Shown: positions 53,130-62,064, counted from the first letter of the stretch. The stretch is 64,000 nucleotides of DNA from Streptomyces bauhiniae (GCF_004784475.1 NZ_SRRT01000008.1:248001-312000), one strand, 5' to 3'. Numbers and translations: made by a program. The notes: generated by a model not told the origin, from the letters alone.

Positions 53130-53683
53130 ACGTGTCCTTCCGGGTCGAGCGGGAGGCTGCACAGCGGGCACGGCGGCCGCCCGGCGTTGACGACGTCCAG
53201 GGCGCGCTTGGCGAAGGCCCTGGCCTGCGCGCCGGTGAGCCGGACCCGCAGCATCGGGGGCCCGTTCTCCTCGTCCTGGAGGAGGCGTTCCTCGGCCTCG
53301 GCGAGGTCCTCGGCGGTCTCGGCGTCCAGTTCCACCAGGGCCTGGGCCTCGACGACCATGCGCTGTTCCTCGCCGTCCCAGGCGAGCGCCATGGTGCCGA
53401 CGCGGAACTCCTCCTCGACGGGGCTGTCCAGCGGGCCGGTGTCGGAGATCTCGACGGGGGCCACGGCGGGCACCGCCGCGTTGCCGCCGCTGCGCCGCAC
53501 GACCTCGTCCAGGAGTTCGTCCATGCGTTCGGCGAGCGCGGCGACCTGGGCCTTCTCCAGGGCCACGCTGGTCACCCTGGGGCCCGCGGTGGCCTGGAGG
53601 AAGAACGTACGGCGTCCGGGCAGCCCGACCGTGCCGGCCACGAAGCGGTCCGGCGGGTCGTAGAGGAACACCTGACGGGACAC
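53093..53683 (-). CDS. DUF3090 protein, unknown function
   Basis: 196 aa. It begins SRQVFLYDPPDRFVAGTVGLPGRRTFFLQA, the DUF3090 start. The C-terminus has a zinc-binding-type cluster CPLCSLPLDPEGHVC. A helical middle region (AEDLAEAEERLLQDEE) may form a coiled coil. GTG 53683 is supported by GGAGACAGGA. The gene lies between the histidine phosphatase gene and the kinase-like gene on the same strand and overlaps the latter. No reaction can be assigned. Confidence 0.85.
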   Translation of the reverse strand: MSRQVFLYDPPDRFVAGTVGLPGRRTFFLQATAGPRVTSVALEKAQVAALAERMDELLDEVVRRSGGNAAVPAVAPVEISDTGPLDSPVEEEFRVGTMALAWDGEEQRMVVEAQALVELDAETAEDLAEAEERLLQDEENGPPMLRVRLTGAQARAFAKRALDVVNAGRPPCPLCSLPLDPEGHVCPRQNGYRRGA

Positions 53684-53788
53684 GTCCTGTCTCCATTGGG
53701 TTCGGGATCGTTCGAGCGGTTCAAGCGGTCGGTACGGGCGTGCGGGCACACCGTGCGGCCGACCGCCTCACCCTACTGCGGGCGGCGA

Positions 53789-54475
53789 TCACGGTGCGCC
53801 CGCACCGCCCCCGACCGGTGCGTCGTCGTCCGGGGGCGTCTCGCGGGGGGCCAGCGAGGCGAGGTCGCCGGTCTCGCCGAGCCGGACGAGATAGGGCCGC
53901 AGCCGGGTGTAGCGGATCGCGGTGACCGAGCAGGGCTCCACCGAGACGCGCTGGAAGAGGTCGAGGTGGAGACCGAGGGCGTCGGCCACGATCGACTTGA
54001 TGATGTCGCCGTGCGAGCACATCAGGTACACGGCGTCGGGGCCGTGCTCGGCCTCCACGCGCGCGTTCCAGTCGCGTACGGCGGCGACCGCGCGGGCCTG
54101 CATCTCGCGCATGGACTCGCCGCCGGGGAAGGCGGCGGCGGAGGGGTGCGTCTGGACGACCTCCATGAGGGGTTCGTCCTTCAGCTCGGCCAGTTTGCGG
54201 CCCGACCAGTCGCCGTAGTGGCACTCGCCGATCCGGTCGTCGGTGCGAGGGGTGAGGCCGGGGCGGGCGTCCAGCAGCGGCCGCATGGTCTCCTGGCAGC
54301 GCTGGAGCGGGCTGACGACGATCTCGGCCAGCGGCAGGCCGTCGAGACGGCCCGGCAGGGCGGCGGCCTGCTCGGTGCCGCGTTCGTCGAGGGCGACGCC
54401 GGGGGTCCAGCCGGCGAGGAGCCCCGCGGTGTTGGCGGTGGAACGGCCGTGCCTAACGAGGATCAGGGTGGGCAT
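53789..54475 (-). CDS. Histidine phosphatase family protein (phosphoglycerate mutase-like)
   Basis: 228 aa. The catalytic motif LILVRHGRSTANTAG (His at about residue 9) is followed by SPLQRCQETMRPLLD, ECHYGDWSGRKLAEL (proton donor Glu) and CSHGDIIKSIVADAL (second His). MSMEG4_GPM-type members are linked with DUF3090 and SCO1664-type genes across actinobacteria, including M. tuberculosis. The substrate is unknown. ATG 54475 has a weak ribosome binding site. Divergent from corA across 90 bases. Confidence 0.92.
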   Translation of the reverse strand: MPTLILVRHGRSTANTAGLLAGWTPGVALDERGTEQAAALPGRLDGLPLAEIVVSPLQRCQETMRPLLDARPGLTPRTDDRIGECHYGDWSGRKLAELKDEPLMEVVQTHPSAAAFPGGESMREMQARAVAAVRDWNARVEAEHGPDAVYLMCSHGDIIKSIVADALGLHLDLFQRVSVEPCSVTAIRYTRLRPYLVRLGETGDLASLAPRETPPDDDAPVGGGAGAP

Positions 54476-54565
54476 GCGGCCCAGCGTAGACCGGCGCCGC
54501 CGGGTGGTGATCCGGGGCGCACAATCATGGGGCCCCGAGTGCGTTCGGGGCCGGAGGACGGGAGA

Positions 54566-55573
54566 ATGCAGTCCGTGATCTTCGACTGTGCCATCTACCG
54601 TGACGGGCATCGGACCGATTCGTCCGACGACCCGGCGAAAGCCCTGCGGGAGGCGCGCGCGGCCGACGGCGCGTTCGTGTGGATCGCGCTGCACGATCCG
54701 ACGACGGACGAGTTCGAAGAGGTCCGCAAGGTCTTCGGGCTGCACCCGCTGGCGGTCGAGGACGCCCTGAAGGCCCACCAGCGCCCCAAGCTGGAGACGT
54801 ACGACGACTCGCTGTTCGTGGTGCTGAAGCCGGTGTTCTACGAGTCGGCGCGCGACACCGTGACCACGGGCGAGGTCATGCTCTTCCTCGGCGACTCCTT
54901 CGTGGTGACCGTGCGGCACGGCGAGTCCTCCCCGCTGCCGGAGGTACGGCGGCGGCTGGAGGACGACCCGGACAAGCTGCGGCACGGGCCGACCTCGGTG
55001 CTGTACGCGGTGGCGGACGCCACGGTGGACCAGTACCTGGAGGTCGCGACCGAGCTGGGCACGGACCTGGACGAGCTGGAGGCGGAGGTGTTCTCCCCGT
55101 CCGACGCCGGGTCGCGGGACACCGCGTCCAAGATCTACCTGTTCAAGCGGCAGGTGCTGGAGTTCCGCCGGGCGACGGTGCCGCTGACGGTGCCGATGAC
55201 CCGGCTCGCGGGGATGGGGCAGTCCGCGACCCAGGTGCCGTTCGTGGACGCCTCCGCGCGGCCGTTCTTCCGGGACGTCAACGACCACCTGACCCGCGTC
55301 AACGAGTCGGTGGAGGGCCTGGACCGGCTGGTGTCCGACATCCTCTCCGCGCATCTGGCGCAGATGGGTGTCCGGCAGAACGACGACATGCGCAAGATCT
55401 CGTCCTGGGCGGCGATGGCGGCGATCCCGACGCTGATAGCGGGCGTCTACGGCATGAACTTCGAGCACATGCCGGAGCTGCGCTGGGTGTGGGGCTACCC
55501 CACGGTGGTCGCGGTGATGGTGGTGCTGGAGCTGCTGCTGTACCGGAACTTCAAGCGGCGCGGCTGGCTGTAG
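54566..55573 (+). CDS. corA: CorA-type magnesium/cobalt transporter
   Basis: 335 aa. A large N-terminal cytosolic domain is followed by the long stalk helix (about residues 185-270) and two membrane helices at the C-terminus; the pore signature GMN is seen in AGVYGMNFEHMPEL (about residues 290-303) and the protein ends KRRGWL. It forms a pentameric divalent cation channel. Start at ATG 54566 follows GGAGGACGGGAG. Its stop is one base from the stop of the convergent ferritin-like gene. Confidence 0.94.
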   Translation: MQSVIFDCAIYRDGHRTDSSDDPAKALREARAADGAFVWIALHDPTTDEFEEVRKVFGLHPLAVEDALKAHQRPKLETYDDSLFVVLKPVFYESARDTVTTGEVMLFLGDSFVVTVRHGESSPLPEVRRRLEDDPDKLRHGPTSVLYAVADATVDQYLEVATELGTDLDELEAEVFSPSDAGSRDTASKIYLFKRQVLEFRRATVPLTVPMTRLAGMGQSATQVPFVDASARPFFRDVNDHLTRVNESVEGLDRLVSDILSAHLAQMGVRQNDDMRKISSWAAMAAIPTLIAGVYGMNFEHMPELRWVWGYPTVVAVMVVLELLLYRNFKRRGWL

Positions 55574-55574
55574 C

Positions 55575-56363
55575 TCACACGAGTTCGGTCGCCCTGGGGG
55601 CGGGTCCGCCGAGGGCGTCGCGCCGCTCGGGCATCTCCAGGGTGACCATGCGGCGCCAGCCGACGGCCCGCTCCCACGCGTACAGGGCGTGGATGCCGGC
55701 CGCGAGGAGCGCGTTCCGCGCGGCGGACCAGCCCAGTACCCGGCCCATGTGGGCCATGACGGCGAGGCTGACGTCCCGGTAGATCCGGATCTCCGCGAGC
55801 GCGCTCTCGCGCAGGATGCGCTGGATGGTCCGGCCGTGGCCCCGGTACGCCAGGCGCAGGAGTTCCTCGTGGCAGTAGGCGAGGTGGTTGTCCTCGTCGT
55901 GGGAGATCATGCGCACCGCGCGGCCGAGGTCGGGGTGGTCGCCGAAGTGCCTGAGGAGCAGCCGCATCTGCTCGGAGGCCCGCTGCTCGGTGACCCGGCT
56001 GTGCGCGAGGTAGGTGACGATGTCCCGCTCGGTCAGCGGCCGGTCGGCCTTGAGCTTGTCGTGGGCGAGGCCGATGCCGCGCCGTTCGAGGAGCATCGTG
56101 TAGTCGGTGTCGGGCGGGACTTCGACGGGCTTCAGGCCGCGCTTGCGCAGCAGGGCCTCGAAGATGCGGCCGTGCTTGTCCTCGTCGGCGCCGTGCCGGG
56201 CGATCCGGGGCGCCAGGCCGCGCGCGCTCTCGGGGACCAGGGCGGCGATCCTGCCGTTCTCCCAGCCGCCCTGGGACTCGCCGCTGGCGGCGATGGAGCA
56301 GAAGAGCCGGAAGGCCGCGTCGTCGTCGAGGATCTCCTGGAACAGGCTCTTGGCCGAAAGCAT
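55575..56363 (-). CDS. Ferritin-like domain protein, unknown function
   Basis: 262 aa, helical. Di-iron-type ligands are seen in HGADEDKHGRIFEALL (ExxH, about residues 62-77) and in RMISHDEDNHLAYCHEELL, with Glu in VTEQRASEQ between them, the four-helix-bundle pattern of ferritin-like oxidases. It may bind iron or carry out an oxidation; no substrate can be named. ATG 56363 has GAGGGG upstream. It is convergent with corA (stop codons one base apart), so the two 3' ends overlap in transcripts. Confidence 0.82.
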   Translation of the reverse strand: MLSAKSLFQEILDDDAAFRLFCSIAASGESQGGWENGRIAALVPESARGLAPRIARHGADEDKHGRIFEALLRKRGLKPVEVPPDTDYTMLLERRGIGLAHDKLKADRPLTERDIVTYLAHSRVTEQRASEQMRLLLRHFGDHPDLGRAVRMISHDEDNHLAYCHEELLRLAYRGHGRTIQRILRESALAEIRIYRDVSLAVMAHMGRVLGWSAARNALLAAGIHALYAWERAVGWRRMVTLEMPERRDALGGPAPRATELV

Positions 56364-56572
56364 CGCGGGCCCCTCTCTGCACACGATTCCGCAGAGAAGT
56401 AGTCAAATGCGGGTCAAGGGGGCGCGCAACAGGAGGCCGTCCGCGCTGGGCCGAAGGAGGGACGCGTGGGGGCGTAACCCCGTCCGGTCCGGCGCGTTGT
56501 TCCCCGTGACGGCCGTGGCGGGGAAGACCCCCGAGCCCCCACCACGGCCGCGAACCTCTCCCCCGGTCCCCG

Positions 56573-57628
56573 TCAGGCGAGGCCGGCGCGCTCCAGGGCC
56601 TCGGCACCGCCGCGCAGGGCCGCGAGCCGCTCCTCCAGGGTGAAGCCGGCCGGGGCGAGCGTGAGGGTGGTGACGCCGGCCGCCGCGTAGGCCGCCATCC
56701 GGTCGGCGATGCGGTCCACCGAGCCGAGCAGCGTGGTCTTGTCGATGAGGTCGTGCGGGATGGCGGCCGCGGCGCCGTCCTTGTCACCGGCCAGGTATTT
56801 GTCCTGGATCTCGGCGGCCTCCTTCTCGTACCCCATGCGCTGGGCGAGCCGGTTGTAGAAGTTCTGCTTGCGGCTGCCCATGCCGCCCACGTAGAGCGCG
56901 GTGTAGGGGCGGAAGGTGTCGGCGAGCCGGGCCACGTCCGCGTCCTCACCGAGCGCGAGCGGCACGGTGGGACAGATGTCGAAGCCGTCCAGGGTCTTGC
57001 CCGCCTTCTCCCGGCCCGCGCGCAGATAGGAGACGGCGGTGTCCTCCAGGTGCTCGGCGGAGGGGAAGATCAGCAGGGCGCCGTCGGCGATCTCGCCGGT
57101 CTGCTCCAGGTTCTTCGGGCCGATGGCGGCGATGTAGAGCGGGATGTGCTCGCGCTGCGGGTGCACGGTCAGCTTGAGCGGCTTGCCGGGGCCGCCGGGC
57201 AGCGGCAGCGTCCAGTGCTCGCCCTCGTACGACAGGCGGTCGCGGGTCATCGCCTTGCGGACGATGTCCACGTACTCGCGGGTGCGGGCGAGCGGCTTGT
57301 CGAACTTGACGCCGTACCAGCCCTCGGAGACCTGGGGGCCGGAGACGCCGAGGCCGAGGCGGAAGCGGCCGCCGGACAGGGAGTCCAGGGTGGCCGCGGT
57401 CATCGCCGTCATGGCGGGCTGGCGGGCCGGGATCTGGAAGATCGCCGAGCCCACGTCGATCCGCTCCGTCTGCGCGGCGACCCAGGTGAGCACCGTGGCG
57501 GCGTCGGAGCCGTACGCCTCTGCCGCCCAGCAGACGCTGTAGCCGAGCCGGTCGGCCTCCTGCGCCACGGCGAGGTTGTCCCCGTCCATCCCGGCGCCCC
57601 AGTAGCCGAGGTTGATCCCGAGCTGCAT
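56573..57628 (-). CDS. LLM-class F420-dependent oxidoreductase
   Basis: 351 aa, luciferase-like monooxygenase fold. It begins QLGINLGYWGAGMDGDNLAVAQEADRLGY, then SVCWAAEAYGSDAATVLTWVAAQT and DSLSGGRFRLGLGVSGPQVSEGW, typical of F420-dependent mycobacterial-type enzymes. It likely reduces or oxidises an unknown substrate with F420. ATG 57628 follows AAGGGG. A 14-base palindrome immediately upstream of the ribosome binding site (57639-57652) suggests control by a TetR- or similar repressor. Confidence 0.9.
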   Translation of the reverse strand: MQLGINLGYWGAGMDGDNLAVAQEADRLGYSVCWAAEAYGSDAATVLTWVAAQTERIDVGSAIFQIPARQPAMTAMTAATLDSLSGGRFRLGLGVSGPQVSEGWYGVKFDKPLARTREYVDIVRKAMTRDRLSYEGEHWTLPLPGGPGKPLKLTVHPQREHIPLYIAAIGPKNLEQTGEIADGALLIFPSAEHLEDTAVSYLRAGREKAGKTLDGFDICPTVPLALGEDADVARLADTFRPYTALYVGGMGSRKQNFYNRLAQRMGYEKEAAEIQDKYLAGDKDGAAAAIPHDLIDKTTLLGSVDRIADRMAAYAAAGVTTLTLAPAGFTLEERLAALRGGAEALERAGLA

Positions 57629-57638
57629 GCCGATCCCC

Positions 57639-57652
57639 TTACTCGCAAGTAA
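57639..57652. promoter_or_regulatory. Candidate operator before the LLM oxidoreductase gene
   Basis: TTACTCGCAAGTAA: arms TTACT and AGTAA around CGCA. It is placed just ahead of the ribosome binding site, where a bound repressor would block transcription. Which regulator binds is unknown. Confidence 0.55.
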
Positions 57653-57789
57653 CGTATCTGCGGCCGACCTTAGCGATCCTTTCCCGCGCGGCCCACCCCG
57701 GCCGGGGTGTTTCCCGTGGTGCCAGGGGCTCGGGTCCCGTTGTCCACAGGCAACCCACGGCAGCAGCTCTGGCCAGTAATCTCGCGCTC

Positions 57790-58773
57790 ATGGAGCAGAG
57801 GCATCTCGGCCGTACCGGCCTGCGCGTGTCCCGGATCGGGCTCGGCACCCTCACCTGGGGCCGGGACACCGAGGAGCACGACGCCGCGGACATGCTGAAG
57901 GCGTTCTGGGAAGCGGGCGGCACCCTGGTCGACACCGCGGATGTGTACGGCGACGGGGCTGCCGAGTATCTGCTCGGGCGGCTGACGGACTCCCTGGTGC
58001 CCCGCGAGGACCTGGTGATCTCCACCAAGGCGGGCAGCGTGCCCGACCCCGACCGCCCGGCCGACGGCTCCCGGGGGCATCTGCTCGCCGCGCTCGACGC
58101 CTCGCTGGAGCGGCTGGGCACCGACCATGTCGACCTGTGGCACATCCACTGCCACGACCCCGCCACGCCGCTGGAGGAGACGCTCCAGGCGCTCGACCTC
58201 GCGGTCAGCAGCGGGCGCGCGCGGTACGCGGGGGTGTCCAACTTCTGTGGCTGGCAGCTCGCCAAGGCCGCCACCTGGCAGCTTGCCGCGCCGGGTGTCC
58301 GTACCCGGCTGGCCGGGACCCAGCTCGAGTACTCCCTGCTCCAGCGGGGCGCCGAGCGCGAGGTGCTGCCCGCTGCGCTCGACCTCGGCGTCGGTCTGCT
58401 GCCCTCTTCCCCGCTGGGCCGGGGGGTGCTGACGGGGAAGTACCGGGGCGGGGTGCCGTCCGACTCGCGCGGCGCCTCCGAGCACATGGCGCCCTTCGTC
58501 GAGCCGTATCTCGACGACACCGCGAGCCGGATCGTGGACGCGGTCACCACGGCCGCCGACGGGCTCGCCGTCACGCCGCTCCAGGTCGCCCTCGCGTGGG
58601 TCCGGGACCGGCCCGGCGTCACCGCCCCGGTCGTCGGCGCGCGCAACGCACGGCAGCTCGCGGCGGCGTTGTCGGTGGAGGCGCTTAGTCTTCCTGACGA
58701 GATCTGCCGGGCGCTGGACGACGTGTCGGCCCCGGTGCACCGCTACCCCGATCACGACTGGAGCACCCTGTGA
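57790..58773 (+). CDS. Aldo/keto reductase
   Basis: 327 aa. TIM barrel with the catalytic set Asp (LVDTADVYGDGAAEYLLG), Tyr (VYG), Lys (VISTKAGS) and His (VDLWHIHCHDP). NADP-binding elements are ARYAGVSNFCGWQL and the C-terminal VGARNARQLAAAL. It reduces carbonyls with NADPH; the substrate is unknown. It is divergent from the LLM gene and its stop overlaps the start of the next gene (GTGA), so the two are coupled. Confidence 0.93.
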   Translation: MEQRHLGRTGLRVSRIGLGTLTWGRDTEEHDAADMLKAFWEAGGTLVDTADVYGDGAAEYLLGRLTDSLVPREDLVISTKAGSVPDPDRPADGSRGHLLAALDASLERLGTDHVDLWHIHCHDPATPLEETLQALDLAVSSGRARYAGVSNFCGWQLAKAATWQLAAPGVRTRLAGTQLEYSLLQRGAEREVLPAALDLGVGLLPSSPLGRGVLTGKYRGGVPSDSRGASEHMAPFVEPYLDDTASRIVDAVTTAADGLAVTPLQVALAWVRDRPGVTAPVVGARNARQLAAALSVEALSLPDEICRALDDVSAPVHRYPDHDWSTL

Positions 58774-60998
58774 CCACGGAGCACACGCCCACCGGCGACC
58801 CGGAGGAGGCCACCTCCGGCGGACCGACGGAAGCCGGGCCGGGGGTTGCCGAGGGCAGCGGGTCTGAGGTGTCCGTGGGCGGCGAAGAGCCCCACGACCA
58901 GACGGCCGAGGCGGCTGCCGCCGGCCGGGACGATGCCGGGGCGCCGGCCGCCGAAGGGGCGGGGCCCGGAGCCGACGGCGGGGCATCGGGCGCTGCTGGA
59001 GGCGCGGGCGCTCCCTCTGAGGCTGAGGCTGAGTTGGCTGCTCAGCGGGTGGAGCGGGAGCGGATTGCTCGGCGGAAGGCGGAGCGGCAGGGGCCGGTGG
59101 AGAGTGGGGGGAAGCTGAGCGGCAAGGCGGCTGATCTGCTGGCCGCCGTGCGGGCTGTGGAGAGTGGGGAGAAGGCGGGCGCGCCCGTCTTTGTGGAACC
59201 CGCCCCGGCGCCTCGGCGGCCCGCGCCGGAGCCGGTGCGGCGGCCGGAGCCGGCCCCGATGGTGGCCGCGCCGGATGCCGAGTCCGTGGGGGCCGTGCGG
59301 GCCGTACTGGGTGAGGGTGGGGCGCCGGAGGCGTTGGCGGCGCAGGTGGCTGCCGCGCTCGGGGACGGGGCCGAGGACACGCTGCGTGCCGATCCCTGGC
59401 AGTTGTTGCGGGTCGCGGGGGTGCGGCCGGAGCAGGCGGACGGGTTCGCGCGGGCCCTGCTGGGCGCGGAGTGCCGTCCGGACGACGAGCGGCGCGGGCG
59501 CGCGCTGACGGTGTGGCTGCTGGAGCAGGCCGCCGTCGCCGGGCACACCGCGCTGGACCTCCCTGCCCTCACCGAGGCCCTCGGCAAGCGGGCGGTGCCG
59601 GACCCGGACGAGGCCGTACAGAGCGCGCTCGCGGAGGGCGACGCCCTGGTCTTCCAGGACGCCCTGGAGGAACCCGGAGCCCAGCCGACGGCCGGCGAGA
59701 ACGAGCAGGAGGTTCCGGTCCGGGTCCTCGCCGGTCTGGAGCGGTACGCCCTCGCCGAGGAGAGCCTCGCGGACGCGCTGGCCCGGCTGGTCAACTCGGT
59801 GCCCAAGGAGACCGAGGAGCCCTGGGAGGCGGCCGTGGCCGCGCTGACCAGGGGCGCGGCGGACCTCGCCCGCCAGGTCGCCGGGCACGGCCTGGTGCTG
59901 CACACCGGCGGCGAGGCGGCCCGTACCGAACCCGCCGCGCTGCTCGGTGCCGCCCGCGCGGCGGGCCTGCGCGCGTTCGCGGTCTGCCACACCCCCGACG
60001 GCGCCCGCCGCTTCGCCGCGCACCTGGGCGAGGAGCCCGGCGGCGCCGTGGGCACGGTCGCGGGCCTGCTGTCCGGCGCCTCGGGCCCCGGCCGGGACGC
60101 GGAAGGCGCGCTGGACCTGGACCTGCTGATCGTGCTGGACGCGCCCCAGTTGGACGTGGAGGCCGCCGCGATGCTGGCCGAGTCCCTGCCCGACGGCGCA
60201 CGCCTCGTGCTCAGCGGTGACCCGGCGGTGCTGTGGTCGGCCGGTCCGGGCCGGGTCTTCGCGGACCTGCTCGCCGTCCCCGCCTGCCCCCAGGTCGCCT
60301 CCCGCGTCCCCGACCCCGGCCCGCTCGGCGAACTGGTCTCCGGCATCGGCGTGGGCGAGCTGGTCCAGGTCGAGGCGCCCGGCAAGGAGATCGTGATCGT
60401 CCCGGTCCGGGACGCGGGCGAGGCGGTGCACCGCACGGTGCAGTTGGTCGCGGACTCGGTGCCGCGCGCCTTCGGGGTCCCGCCCGAGGAGACGGTGGTG
60501 ATCACGCCGGGCCACGGCGGCGCCGCCGGTACCCGCGCACTCAACACGGTCCTGAAGGAGCGCTTGAACCCCGGCCCCGGCCGCTTCGGCGGCTTCGACC
60601 CCGGCGACCGGATCGTCCACTCCCCCGCGCCGGGCCGTACGGTGCCGGGCCGCGTGGTCCGCGCGGACGCGGAGGGGCTGCACCTGGAGTGCGCGGGCGC
60701 GCCCGTGGTCGTCCCCAGGGAGCTGGTGGAGAGCCGGGTCAGGCACGGCTGGGCGCTCACCGCGCACCAGGCGGTCGGCGGCCGCTGGCCCGCCGCCGTG
60801 GTGGTGCTCCCCGGTGACGCGGCGGACGTGCTGACCAGGCCGTGGGTGTACACCGCGTTCGGCCGGGCGGAACGGCACCTGTCCGTCGTCCACGGCGTGG
60901 AGCAGGCGCTGCCGAAGGCGGTCGCGGAGAGCGTGGCCAAGCCGCGTACGACCCGGCTGCGCACGCTGCTGCGGGTGCAGCTCCCTCCGGCGGGCTGA
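58770..60998 (+). CDS. RecD-like helix-hairpin-helix protein with degraded helicase motifs
   Basis: 742 aa. The first 115 residues are disordered, rich in Ala, Gly and Glu. A helix-hairpin-helix-like part follows (LRADPWQLLRVAGVRPEQADG, about residues 203-225), then RecD2-type helicase halves. Where Walker A should be (about residues 371-385) the sequence is LVLHTGGEAARTEPAALL, without GKT. Walker B (about residue 450) is LLIVLDAPQLDVEAAAML, lacking the Glu. The later motif reads TAHQAVGGRWPAAVVVLP instead of the usual V-H-K-S-Q-G-type. So the protein keeps the fold but probably not ATPase activity. The start is GTG 58770, overlapping the reductase stop. Confidence 0.8.
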   Translation: MTTEHTPTGDPEEATSGGPTEAGPGVAEGSGSEVSVGGEEPHDQTAEAAAAGRDDAGAPAAEGAGPGADGGASGAAGGAGAPSEAEAELAAQRVERERIARRKAERQGPVESGGKLSGKAADLLAAVRAVESGEKAGAPVFVEPAPAPRRPAPEPVRRPEPAPMVAAPDAESVGAVRAVLGEGGAPEALAAQVAAALGDGAEDTLRADPWQLLRVAGVRPEQADGFARALLGAECRPDDERRGRALTVWLLEQAAVAGHTALDLPALTEALGKRAVPDPDEAVQSALAEGDALVFQDALEEPGAQPTAGENEQEVPVRVLAGLERYALAEESLADALARLVNSVPKETEEPWEAAVAALTRGAADLARQVAGHGLVLHTGGEAARTEPAALLGAARAAGLRAFAVCHTPDGARRFAAHLGEEPGGAVGTVAGLLSGASGPGRDAEGALDLDLLIVLDAPQLDVEAAAMLAESLPDGARLVLSGDPAVLWSAGPGRVFADLLAVPACPQVASRVPDPGPLGELVSGIGVGELVQVEAPGKEIVIVPVRDAGEAVHRTVQLVADSVPRAFGVPPEETVVITPGHGGAAGTRALNTVLKERLNPGPGRFGGFDPGDRIVHSPAPGRTVPGRVVRADAEGLHLECAGAPVVVPRELVESRVRHGWALTAHQAVGGRWPAAVVVLPGDAADVLTRPWVYTAFGRAERHLSVVHGVEQALPKAVAESVAKPRTTRLRTLLRVQLPPAG

Positions 60999-61005
60999 GC
61001 CCGGA

Positions 61006-61052
61006 CACGGCGATGCCCGTACCGGATCGGGTCCGGTACGGGCACCGCCGTG
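61006..61052. terminator. Bidirectional terminator after the RecD-like gene
   Basis: Long hairpin with arms CACGGCG-TGCCCGTACCGGA and TCCGGTACGGGCA-CGCCGTG (one mismatch on each side) in the 57-base gap between convergent genes. Confidence 0.8.
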
Positions 61053-61055
61053 CGT

Positions 61056-61751
61056 TCACCGGTCGCGGTCGAGCGGCTCCAGATCGTCGTCGGCCAGCTC
61101 GTCCAGGAGCGTGCCCGGCACGTCGGCGTCGTCGTCGCTGTCGTCCCGGTCGAAGACCGCGCTGACGTCGAAGCGGCAGATCACCTGCTGCGGGTCGGCC
61201 TCCTCGAACGGGGCCTCCAGCCATTCGCCCGGCTCGGCCGCCTCCTCCGCCGCGGTCACCCAGAGCGTGGAGTCACCCTCCGCGAGACCGAACTCACGGT
61301 GCCGGGACGCGATCTCGTCCGGCTCGAACTCGCCGAACAGGATGCCCAGCGCGCCGGGGACCGTGTTCGCGGTGTCGTCCTCGGTGAGGGCGTCCTCGAA
61401 CTCGGCGGCCTCCACCCGCTGGGCCTGCGCCAGCAGCCGCTGCGGCTCGGCCACCGTGTAGTCGCGGCGGATCAGGACGCTGACCGCGTGGGGCTCCTCC
61501 GGGCCCGTGTACGGCGGCAGCGAGTCGTCGGCTCCGGGGATCTCGAAGGGGGTGACTTCGTCGTAGCGGTCGTAGAGCAGCTCGTCGTACACCTCGCCGG
61601 CCGCCGCAAGCTGATTGAACGCCTCGTGGACGGCCGGGTCGTCGTCACCCGTCCTGCGTTCGACGGCCGCCAGGTGGCGGTCGAGCGCGGTCTTGACCGC
61701 CTCGGCGGCGGCGCGTACCTCGGCAGCGGTGGGCTGCGCAGCATCAGACAT
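61056..61751 (-). CDS. Conserved acidic protein, unknown function
   Basis: 231 aa, very acidic (a Glu/Asp-rich C-terminus ends DELADDDLEPLDRDR). A helical N-terminus (AEVRAAAEAVKTALDRHLAAVE) precedes a mixed alpha/beta part (AVSVLIRRDYTV). No signal peptide, membrane helix or known motif is visible. It is divergent from the small gene at 61799 across 47 bases. I recall similar proteins in this position in other streptomycetes, but no function. ATG 61751 has no clear ribosome binding site. Confidence 0.75.
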   Translation of the reverse strand: MSDAAQPTAAEVRAAAEAVKTALDRHLAAVERRTGDDDPAVHEAFNQLAAAGEVYDELLYDRYDEVTPFEIPGADDSLPPYTGPEEPHAVSVLIRRDYTVAEPQRLLAQAQRVEAAEFEDALTEDDTANTVPGALGILFGEFEPDEIASRHREFGLAEGDSTLWVTAAEEAAEPGEWLEAPFEEADPQQVICRFDVSAVFDRDDSDDDADVPGTLLDELADDDLEPLDRDR

Positions 61752-61798
61752 AGTGCAGACGCTATCCGTACCGGGCACCAGCCCGCACAATAGATGCG

Positions 61799-61987
61799 AT
61801 GCCGGAATACGAATTCATCGACGTGTACGTCCCCCGCGGGGTCTCCCGCAACGAGGCGACGCGTCTCCTCACGGACCATGCCGAGTACGGACACTGGGAG
61901 TTGGACCGACTGAGCCTCATGCGCGACGGCAGCCGCAGGGTGCGGTTGCGCCGGCGGATCATCCGCCAGGTGCGGGCCACGTGGTGA
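61799..61987 (+). CDS. DUF5703-family small protein
   Basis: 62 aa. Sequence PEYEFIDVYVPRGVSRNEATRLL with a basic C-terminal half (SRRVRLRRRIIRQVRATW). It is highly conserved in streptomycetes as I recall; function unknown. The basic helix could contact RNA or membrane, which is only a guess. The start at 61799 is 47 bases from the divergent gene, and the gene ends before a strong terminator. Confidence 0.8.
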   Translation: MPEYEFIDVYVPRGVSRNEATRLLTDHAEYGHWELDRLSLMRDGSRRVRLRRRIIRQVRATW

Positions 61988-62002
61988 GTGGGAGAACCTG
62001 AC

Positions 62003-62043
62003 CGGAGCGGGCCCCGCCGTGTTCACGGCAGGGGCCCGCTCCG
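62003..62043. terminator. Bidirectional terminator between the small gene and chpC
   Basis: Arms CGGAGCGGGCCCC-GCCGTG and CACGGC-(A)-GGGGCCCGCTCCG, nearly perfect over 19 bases with a 2-base loop core. Confidence 0.85.
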
Positions 62044-62064
62044 TCTTACGGGTGGTGCGTCGGG

